A stretch of DNA of 64,000 bases from Amycolatopsis nigrescens CSC17Ta-90. GTDB lineage: Bacteria; Actinomycetota; Actinomycetes; Mycobacteriales; Pseudonocardiaceae. Positions 58,008-64,000 of this stretch are shown here, one piece after another. The position numbers and the translations under genes are program-made. Location of the stretch: contig NZ_ARVW01000001.1 of NCBI RefSeq assembly GCF_000384315.1, positions 7,423,001 to 7,487,000 of the forward strand. Direction: 5' to 3'. How positions within the stretch are numbered: position 1 is the stretch's first letter; every line of letters starts with the position of its first letter. The notes under the pieces were generated by a model, which was given only the letters and a program-made list of their open reading frames with translations, ran no database searches and had not been told where the DNA came from.

Positions 58008-58619
58008 CTAGTCCTCGATCGCCGGTGCCAGCGCGTGCAGCAGCAGATCAGCGAACTGCTCGCCGACCTGCTGCGGGGACAGTGTGCCGTCCGGCTGGTA
58101 CCAGCTGTCCAGATGGTGCACGCCGCCGAAGAAGTTGTGGGTCGCGATGTCGGCGGAAACGTTGCCGCGGAAGACGTTCGCCCGCTGGCCCTGTTCGATC
58201 AGGCCGCGGAACAGCTCGTGGTAGCGCCGCCGTTCGGCGCGGATCTCGGCGCGCTTGGCCGGGTCGAGCAGGTGCATGGAGCGGAAGAAGACCACCGCGT
58301 CGTCCCGGTGGCGCACGGTGGTCACGACCACGTCCACCACCGCCCGGTGCAGCCGGTCGGCGACTTCGGCGTCCCCGCCCGCGATCCGCTCCAGCCGTTT
58401 CAGCTGCATCGCCAGCATCCGGTGGTAGATCTCCACCAGCAGGTCCTCTTTGGAACCGAAGTGGTGGTACATCGCACCCTTGGTCACCCCGGCCGCCTGC
58501 ACGATCTCCTGCACCGAGGTGTTCTCGAACCCCTGGTCGGCGAAGAGCCTGGACGCCACCGCGACCAGCCGCACGGGCAGCGGAGCGGACTCGTCCGCCG
58601 ACGGCTTTCCGGTGGCCAT
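58008..58619 (-). CDS. TetR-family regulator of the acyl-CoA ligase operon
   Basis: This protein has 203 residues from the ATG at 58619. The helix-turn-helix is VQEIVQAAGVTKGAMYHHFG, and the ligand-binding domain has ERIAGGDAEVADRLHRAVVD and FFRSMHLLDPAKRAEIRAER, as in FadR/KstR2-type regulators of fatty-acid or sterol metabolism. It is divergent from the acyl-CoA ligase, and a perfect 16-bp palindrome lies between them, so an acyl-CoA-responsive repressor is the likely role. Confidence 0.9.
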   Translation of the reverse strand: MATGKPSADESAPLPVRLVAVASRLFADQGFENTSVQEIVQAAGVTKGAMYHHFGSKEDLLVEIYHRMLAMQLKRLERIAGGDAEVADRLHRAVVDVVVTTVRHRDDAVVFFRSMHLLDPAKRAEIRAERRRYHELFRGLIEQGQRANVFRGNVSADIATHNFFGGVHHLDSWYQPDGTLSPQQVGEQFADLLLHALAPAIED

Positions 58620-58675
58620 TCGCCTCACCTTCCCGAGCTGCCCGGTGACAGCGTCAATGCCTACTCTAGCCAAGG

Positions 58676-58691
58676 TACCGACTGGTCGGTA
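58676..58691. promoter_or_regulatory. Perfect TetR operator TACCGAC-TG-GTCGGTA
   Basis: This 16-bp perfect palindrome lies 57 bp before the TetR start and 56 bp before the acyl-CoA ligase start. Its sequence form is typical of TetR-family acyl-CoA-responsive repressors. It should control both directions. A TAGAGT hexamer on the minus strand at 58663-58668 may be the -10 of tetR, with the operator over its -35. Confidence 0.72.
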
Positions 58692-58746
58692 TGGTGCGAT
58701 ACCGGTGCCGCGGGTACCGAATACCGTGGGCTGGAAGGCGGTGCAC

Positions 58747-60288
58747 GTGAGTTTCAACCTGGCCACCATCCTGCGCGAGTCGGCCATCGCCACGCCGGAG
58801 AAGACCTGCCTGTACTTCCTCGGCCGCGAGATCCGGTACGCCGAGCTCGACGAGCTGTCCACCCGGTTCGCCCGTGGCCTGCGGGAAGCCGGCCTCGGCC
58901 GCGGCGACGTGCTCGCGCTGTCGCTGCCCAACCTGCCCGAGTTCGTGATCGCCTACTTCGGCGCGCTCAAGGCGGCGGTTACCGTGATGCCGTTGAACCC
59001 GCTGCTCAAAAGCGACGAGATCGTTTACCACCTGACGGACTCGGGTGCCCGGCATCTGGTCGCTTTCGAGTCCTTCGCGGCCGAGGCGCGGGCGGCCGCG
59101 GACGCCGTGCCGGGCACCGTCGTGCACGTGGTGCCGGTCCCCGGCGGGCCACCGCCCGATGGCGCGCGGCGGTTCGCCGACCTGCTGCCGGAACATCCGT
59201 CGGATCCGGTGGCGGAGCAGGTCCGCGGCGAGCCGGAGCCCACCTCGGCCGACGACGTCGCGGTGCTGCTTTACACCAGCGGCACCACCGGACGCCCCAA
59301 GGGCGCGGAGCTTTCGCATTTCCAGCTCTACATGAACTGCACGGTCTCCGGTGAGCTGTTCGGCCTGGAGCCCGACGACATCGCTTTCGGTGCGCTGCCG
59401 CTGTTCCACGTTTTCGGACTGTCCAGTGTGCTCAATGTGGCGGTCCGCTACGGCGGGGCGGTTTCGCTGCTGCCGCGGTTCGAGCCCCAGGAGGCGATCG
59501 AGCGGATCGCCGCGGACGGGGTGAGCGTGCTGCTCGGCGTGCCCACGATGTACCTCGGGCTGCTTGGTGCCGACCGGACCGGCCTCGACCTCGGCAGGCT
59601 GCGGATCGGCACCTCGGGCGGCGCCTCGCTGCCGGGCGAGGTGCTGCGGGCCTTCGAAGAGGCGTTCGGCATCGTGATCCTGGAGGGCTACGGCCTCTCC
59701 GAAACCGCGAGCACGGCCACCTTCAACCGCAGCGCGGCGGACCGCCGGGTGCTCTCGGTCGGCAAGCCGGTCTGGGGCGTCCAGCTCCGGGTGGTCGACC
59801 AGGACGATCGCCCGCTGCCTCGTGGCGCCGACCAGATCGGCGAGGTGGTGCTGCGCGGGCACAACGTGATCGCCGGGTACCACCGGCGCCCGGAGGCCAC
59901 CGCGGAGGTGTTCGGCAACGGCTGGTTCCACACCGGCGACCTCGGCTACCTGGACGAGGACGGCTATCTGTTCATCGTGGACCGCAAGAAGGACCTGGTG
60001 ATCAGGGGCGGGCTCAACGTCTACCCGCGCGAGGTGGAAGAGGTGCTCTACACCCATCCCGCGGTCGAGGAGGCCGCGGTGATCGGCCATCCCGACCCCA
60101 GGCTGGGGGAGGAGGTCGGTGCGGTCGTCTCGCTCAAGGTCGGCGCGACGGTGACCGAAGAGGAGATCAGCGCCTTCTGCAAGGAGCGCATGGCGGCGTA
60201 CAAGTACCCCCGCGTGGTCCGTTTCGTCGACCAGCTACCGAAGGGGCCGTCGGGCAAGATCCTCAAGAAGGAGCTGAGGAGGACATGA
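58747..60288 (+). CDS. Acyl-CoA synthetase (long-chain fatty acid-CoA ligase type)
   Basis: This 513-residue protein starts at GTG 58747 (another GTG six bases earlier). The ANL-superfamily core motif LLYTSGTTGRPKGAELSH is intact. Downstream are ILEGYGLSETASTATFN, WFHTGDLGYLDEDGYLFIVD and the C-terminal catalytic Lys in PSGKILKKEL. It should convert a fatty or aryl acid to its CoA ester with ATP. It is divergent from the TetR repressor and overlaps the phosphotriesterase gene by 4 nt, implying one catabolic operon. Confidence 0.93.
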   Translation: MSFNLATILRESAIATPEKTCLYFLGREIRYAELDELSTRFARGLREAGLGRGDVLALSLPNLPEFVIAYFGALKAAVTVMPLNPLLKSDEIVYHLTDSGARHLVAFESFAAEARAAADAVPGTVVHVVPVPGGPPPDGARRFADLLPEHPSDPVAEQVRGEPEPTSADDVAVLLYTSGTTGRPKGAELSHFQLYMNCTVSGELFGLEPDDIAFGALPLFHVFGLSSVLNVAVRYGGAVSLLPRFEPQEAIERIAADGVSVLLGVPTMYLGLLGADRTGLDLGRLRIGTSGGASLPGEVLRAFEEAFGIVILEGYGLSETASTATFNRSAADRRVLSVGKPVWGVQLRVVDQDDRPLPRGADQIGEVVLRGHNVIAGYHRRPEATAEVFGNGWFHTGDLGYLDEDGYLFIVDRKKDLVIRGGLNVYPREVEEVLYTHPAVEEAAVIGHPDPRLGEEVGAVVSLKVGATVTEEEISAFCKERMAAYKYPRVVRFVDQLPKGPSGKILKKELRRT

Positions 60289-61256
60289 ACCGGGACGTGG
60301 TCGAAACCGTGCGCGGGCCGGTCCCGGTGGCCGAGCTCGGCACCACGTTGATGCACGAGCACATCTTCGTGCTCACCCCGGACAGTCAGGCGAACTGGTG
60401 TCGTGACTGGGACGAAGAGGCGCGGGTGGCCGACGCCGTGCTCCGGCTGCGTGAGCTGCGGGCGAGCGGGGTGCACACGATCGTGGATCCCACCGTCGAC
60501 GGCCTCGGCCGGGACGTGTCGCGGGTGTGCCGGATCGCCGAGCAGGTGCCGGGGCTCAACATCCTGGTGGCCACCGGGATCTACACCTACAGCGATGTGC
60601 CCGGCTACTTCTCGCACCGTGGTGTGCTGCCCGGCGAGCCGGAACCGATGGTCGAGCTGTTCGTCCGCGACATCACCGACGGCGTCCAGGGCACCGGGGT
60701 CAAGGCCGCCCTGCTCAAGTGCGCCATCGACGAGCACGGCCTGACCGCGGGTGTGGAACGGGTGCTGCGGGCGGTCGCGAAGGCGCATCTGGAGACCGGG
60801 ACGCCGATCATGGTGCACACCCATCCCGGGTCGCGGACCGGGCTCGACGTGCGCCGCGTGCTCGGCGAGGAGGGTGTCGACCCGGCCGCCGTCCAGCTGG
60901 CGCACAGCGGGGACAGCGCGGACGCGGACCATCTCGCGGAACTGGCCGACGACGGCTACCTGCTCGGCATGGACCGGTTCGGCATCGAGGTGGTGCAGCC
61001 CTTCGAGCAGCGCGTCGCCATCGTGGCGGAGCTGTGCCGCCGCGGCTACGCGGAGAGCATGGTGCTCTCCCAGGACGCGTCCTGCTACATCGACTGGGTG
61101 CAGCCCGAGTTGCTGGCCGCCATGCCCGACTGGCACTACCTGCACGTACTCCGCGATGTCGTGCCCGCGCTGCGCGAGCGCGGCGTCGAGGAGCGGGACC
61201 TCACCGCGATGCTGGCCGGCAACCCGCGCCGGTGGTTCGCCCGATCCCGAACATGA
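60285..61256 (+). CDS. Phosphotriesterase-family metal-dependent hydrolase (lactonase-like)
   Basis: This 323-residue protein has the binuclear metal site of the amidohydrolase fold: LMHEHIF with HxH, ALLKCAID with the carboxylated Lys, IMVHTHPG, QLAHSGD and the final SQDASC Asp. This is the PTE/PLL group, whose native substrates are often lactones. Its start overlaps the ligase stop (ATGA). A lactonase next to an acyl-CoA ligase suggests opening of a lactone to a hydroxy acid and its activation, but the substrate is unknown. Confidence 0.9.
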   Translation: MNRDVVETVRGPVPVAELGTTLMHEHIFVLTPDSQANWCRDWDEEARVADAVLRLRELRASGVHTIVDPTVDGLGRDVSRVCRIAEQVPGLNILVATGIYTYSDVPGYFSHRGVLPGEPEPMVELFVRDITDGVQGTGVKAALLKCAIDEHGLTAGVERVLRAVAKAHLETGTPIMVHTHPGSRTGLDVRRVLGEEGVDPAAVQLAHSGDSADADHLAELADDGYLLGMDRFGIEVVQPFEQRVAIVAELCRRGYAESMVLSQDASCYIDWVQPELLAAMPDWHYLHVLRDVVPALRERGVEERDLTAMLAGNPRRWFARSRT

Positions 61257-61305
61257 GTACCGAACATCAGTACCGACCAGAAACCCGACGAGAACAGGGA
61301 GTCCC

Positions 61306-62328
61306 TTGAGCACCGGCACCGAGTTGACCAACCACCAGTTCCGGCTCGCCGCGCGACCGTCCGGCCTGCCGAAGCCCACCGACTGGGAGTACCGCGCCCA
61401 GCCGGTCGCCGGGCCGGCGGACGGCGAGTTCCTGGTCGAGATCTCGCACCTGTCGCTGGACCCGGCCATGCGCGGCTGGATGAACGCGGGCAAGTCCTAC
61501 ATCCCGCCGGTGGAGATCGGCGAGGTGATGCGGGCCGGCGCGATCGGCAGGGTGATCGAGTCAAGGAACCCCCGGTTCGCGGTGGGCGACCACGTGTCCG
61601 GCACCTTCGGGGTGCAGGAGTACGCGGTGTCCGACGGCCGTGAGGTGCGGAAGGTGGACCCCGACGTGGCGCCGCTGGCGACCTACCTCGGCGCGCTCGG
61701 CATGCCGGGGATGACCGCGTATTTCGGGCTGCTGGACATCGGGCGGCCGAAGGCGGGGCAGACCGTGGTGGTCTCCGGCGCGGCCGGTGCGGTCGGCAGC
61801 GTCACCGGCCAGATCGCCAAGATCCACGGCTGCCGGGTGGTGGGCATCGCCGGCGGGGCGGAGAAATGCCGGCTGCTGACCGACGAGCTCGGTTTCGACG
61901 CGGCCATCGACTACAAGGCCGAGGACGTCAAGGCGGCGTTGCGCGAGCACGCCCCGGACGGGGTGGACGTCTACTTCGACAACGTCGGCGGCGACATCCT
62001 GGACACCGTGCTGACCCGGCTCGCCCGTGGCGCGCGCATCGTGATCTGCGGGGCCATCTCGCAGTACAACAACACCGAGCCGGTGCGCGGCCCGGCCAAC
62101 TACATGTCGCTGCTGGTGCACCGCGCTTCGATGACCGGCATGGTGGTGTTCGACTACGCGGACCGGTTCCGCGCGGCCTCGGCGGAGATGGCGGGCTGGC
62201 TGGCCGACGGGCGGCTGAAGGTCCGCGAGCACGTGGTGGAGGCCGGGCTCGAGGCCTTCCCGGACACCCTGCTGAGCCTGTTCTCCGGGGACAACGTCGG
62301 CAAGCTCGTGCTCAAGATCCGGGACTGA
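61306..62328 (+). CDS. NADP-dependent oxidoreductase, zinc-independent MDR (leukotriene B4 dehydrogenase-like)
   Basis: This 340-residue protein starts at TTG 61306, chosen because AGGGAG lies 4-5 nt upstream and the N-terminus fits the family (FRLAARPSGLPKPTDWEYR). The substrate segment LSLDPAMRGWMNAGKSYIPP and nucleotide motif VVVSGAAGAVGSVTGQIAKI are typical. No zinc ligands are present. Family members reduce alpha,beta-unsaturated ketones or aldehydes. It lies 49 bp after the phosphotriesterase gene, so it is probably the third gene of the operon. Confidence 0.9.
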   Translation: MSTGTELTNHQFRLAARPSGLPKPTDWEYRAQPVAGPADGEFLVEISHLSLDPAMRGWMNAGKSYIPPVEIGEVMRAGAIGRVIESRNPRFAVGDHVSGTFGVQEYAVSDGREVRKVDPDVAPLATYLGALGMPGMTAYFGLLDIGRPKAGQTVVVSGAAGAVGSVTGQIAKIHGCRVVGIAGGAEKCRLLTDELGFDAAIDYKAEDVKAALREHAPDGVDVYFDNVGGDILDTVLTRLARGARIVICGAISQYNNTEPVRGPANYMSLLVHRASMTGMVVFDYADRFRAASAEMAGWLADGRLKVREHVVEAGLEAFPDTLLSLFSGDNVGKLVLKIRD

Positions 62329-62352
62329 GCGAGGCTCCCCGTCGAGGCCGTT

Positions 62353-62395
62353 TATTCGGGCATTGTCTATTCGGGCATTGTTTATCGGGCACTGT
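62353..62395. repeat. Three iterated 14-bp direct repeats
   Basis: TATTCGGGCATTGT occurs at 62353 and 62368, then TTATCGGGCACTGT at 62382. The copies are 14-15 bp apart, in the AT-richer gap between the reductase stop and the zinc alcohol dehydrogenase start. Regular spacing on one helix face suggests a multimeric binding site or an unusual promoter element for the downstream gene. Confidence 0.6.
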
Positions 62396-62466
62396 GACCT
62401 TGGCCGGCTCGCACCGGCCGGCCGAAGGGCAGACACTGGAGGTCCGTTTCGGCCGAAAGGACTGAT

Positions 62467-63486
62467 ATGCCCGGTGATCCCACCATGCGTTCCTGGCGGG
62501 TCGCCCGTCCCGGCCCGATCGCTTCGGCACCGCTGCTCGCGGTGCGCGATCCGGTCCCGCACCCGGGGCCTGGCGAACTGCTGCTGAAGGTGCTGGCCTG
62601 CGGGGTGTGCCGCACCGACCTGCACGTGGCCGAGGGCGACCTGCCGGTGCACCGCCGCGGCGTGATCCCGGGGCACCAGGTGGTGGGCGAGGTGGTCGGG
62701 ATCGGCGACGGTGCGGGCGGGCGGTTCGCGGCCGGTGACCGCGCTGGGGTGGCCTGGCTGCGCGGTACCTGCGGGCAGTGCCGCTATTGCTCGGCGGGCA
62801 GGGAGAACCTCTGCCCGGACTCGGTGTACACCGGCTGGGACGCCGACGGTGGCTACGCCGAGTTCGCCACCGTGCCCGCCGCCTACGCACTCCGGCTGCC
62901 GGACCGGTACTCCGCCGTCGAGCTGGCTCCCCTGCTGTGCGCCGGGATCATCGGCTACCGGGCACTCCGGCTCGCCGAACTGCCCGAGCACGGCAGGCTG
63001 GGCATCTACGGGTTCGGCGCGAGCGCGCACCTCGCCGCGCAAGTGGCGATCGCGGGCGGGGCCGAGGTGCACGTGATGACCAGGGACGCCGAGGCAAGGC
63101 GGCTGGCCATGGACCTGGGCGCCGCCTCGGCGCAGGGCTCGTACGACCCGCCGCCACAGCCGCTGGACGCGGCGATCCTGTTCGCGCCTGCCGGTGAGCT
63201 GGTGCCGCCCGCGCTGGTGGCACTCGACCGCGGGGGCACGCTGGCCGTCGCGGGCATCCACCTCACCGGCGTGCCGCCGCTGGACTACCAGCGCCACCTG
63301 TTCCAGGAGCGGGGGCTTCGCTCGGTCACCGCGAACACCAGGACCGACGCCGCCGAGTTCCTCGAGTTCGCGGCGGTGCACCCGTTGCGGGTCACGACCG
63401 CCGAGTACCCGCTCGGCAACGCCGACGGCGCGCTGCGCGACCTCGCGGGCGGCTGGGTCACCGGCGCCGCGGTGCTGGTGCCCTGA
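62467..63486 (+). CDS. Zinc-binding alcohol dehydrogenase (AdhA-like)
   Basis: This 339-residue MDR protein has catalytic zinc ligands in [14 protein letters not shown] and [10 protein letters not shown], and the structural zinc site [17 protein letters not shown]. The nucleotide fold reads [20 protein letters not shown], a GxGxxA form rather than GxGGxG. It is a probable NAD(P)-dependent alcohol or aldehyde dehydrogenase. AAAGGA lies before the ATG; a second ATG at 62485 is possible. The three direct repeats upstream set it apart from the acyl-CoA ligase operon. Confidence 0.9.
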   Translation: MPGDPTMRSWRVARPGPIASAPLLAVRDPVPHPGPGELLLKVLACGVCRTDLHVAEGDLPVHRRGVIPGHQVVGEVVGIGDGAGGRFAAGDRAGVAWLRGTCGQCRYCSAGRENLCPDSVYTGWDADGGYAEFATVPAAYALRLPDRYSAVELAPLLCAGIIGYRALRLAELPEHGRLGIYGFGASAHLAAQVAIAGGAEVHVMTRDAEARRLAMDLGAASAQGSYDPPPQPLDAAILFAPAGELVPPALVALDRGGTLAVAGIHLTGVPPLDYQRHLFQERGLRSVTANTRTDAAEFLEFAAVHPLRVTTAEYPLGNADGALRDLAGGWVTGAAVLVP

Positions 63487-63570
63487 GCTGCCGCCGAACG
63501 GGCTATTGCCGATCACCCCGCCGACCCGAAATCCTCAGCTCGGCGGATTCGGTGGGTGGGGAGGCCCTGG

Positions 63571-64000
63571 ATGAGCGGGTTCAGCAGGAGAACGTTCGCG
63601 GGCGGGATGCTGGGGACCGGGATCGGCATGACGCTCGGCGCGGTGCCCGCCGCGGCGAGCCGTTCCGGACGGCGGGTCGCGGTGCTCGGCGGCGGTGTCG
63701 GCGGGCTGACCGCCGCGCACGAGCTGGCCGAGCGCGGCTTCGAGGTCACCGTGCACGAACGCAAGGCATTGGGCGGCAAGGCACGCAGCATCCCGGTGCC
63801 CGGCAGCGGCACCGGTGGCAGGCCGGATCTCCCCGGTGAGCACGGTTTCCGGTTCGTGCCGGGCTTCTACCAGAACCTGCCGGACACCCTGGGCCGGATT
63901 CCGCTGCCCGGCGGCGGCACGGCACTGGACAACCTGGTGACCGGCACGCAGGAGCTGGTCGCGGTACCCGGCAAGGCGCCGATCCGGCTGCCGAACTCGT
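63571..64000 (+). CDS. Tat-exported FAD-dependent oxidoreductase, N-terminal part (runs off right edge)
   Basis: The frame is open from ATG 63571 to the window end, giving 143 residues. A twin-arginine signal (SRRTFAGGMLGTGIGMTLGA, then VPAAAS) precedes the FAD-binding RRVAVLGGGVGGLTAAHELA and a second motif VHERKALGGKARSI. The next segment, EHGFRFVPGFYQNLPDTLGR, resembles hydroxysqualene dehydroxylase and phytoene-desaturase-like amine oxidases. Export by Tat would place it outside the membrane after folding with FAD. The substrate is unknown. Confidence 0.85.
   Translation, partial: MSGFSRRTFAGGMLGTGIGMTLGAVPAAASRSGRRVAVLGGGVGGLTAAHELAERGFEVTVHERKALGGKARSIPVPGSGTGGRPDLPGEHGFRFVPGFYQNLPDTLGRIPLPGGGTALDNLVTGTQELVAVPGKAPIRLPNS

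Overview
This window comes from the chromosome of a high-GC actinobacterium. Very high GC, many GTG starts, many ATGA/GTGA overlaps, a proteasome beta subunit, UdgX, DUF4383/DUF6328/DUF2795 proteins and a GH2 exo-glucosaminidase point to Pseudonocardiaceae, probably Amycolatopsis. The genus is inferred from gene content, not shown. No rRNA, tRNA, CRISPR array or complete mobile element was found.

Layout. 1-6.7 kb looks accessory: the end of an AAA ATPase coupled to a frameshifted class I aminoacyl-tRNA-synthetase-like gene with a C-terminal ASCH domain, small hypothetical genes, an esterase/TetR pair and a truncated Tn3-family transposase. 6.7-8.1 kb is a LysR/RidA pair. 8.1-14.7 kb is an aminosugar (chitosan) module: ROK regulator, then a tightly overlapping permease, secreted GH2 exo-glucosaminidase and ROK kinase. 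14.8-16.1 kb is an overlapping operon of two hemoglobins and a DivIVA-domain protein. 16.4-24.4 kb holds a lipoprotein, FMN reductase, YceI protein, FAD monooxygenase, TetR/MFS efflux pair and a PHP protein.

From about 19.8 to 52 kb many transcription units carry an upstream GNNT-N14-17-GGGTAY-like element. This resembles the promoters of the SigB/SigF general-stress sigma factors. The genes behind these elements suit a stress regulon: STAS antagonists and an RsbW-like kinase lie among them, together with a split LigD/UdgX DNA-repair group, SRPBCC, Ppx/GppA, bifunctional nuclease, phosphoribosyltransferase, PLP decarboxylase, pyruvate-oxidase-like enzyme, aconitase and a zinc dehydrogenase. 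A signalling cluster (LuxR regulator, ATP-binding kinase, PAS histidine kinase, receiver-only protein) follows at 48.3-51.9 kb.

After that come a large HTH-nSTAND-14xWD40 protein (52.5-56.6 kb), an orphan proteasome beta subunit, a TetR-controlled operon of acyl-CoA ligase, phosphotriesterase-like hydrolase and reductase (58-62.3 kb), a zinc alcohol dehydrogenase, and the start of a Tat-exported flavoprotein at the right edge.

The observations most worth following are the UdgX gene overlapping a LigD-like protein whose nuclease domain is intact but whose ligase active site is destroyed, the clustered stress-type promoters, the LysRS-like/ASCH protein and the orphan PrcB.
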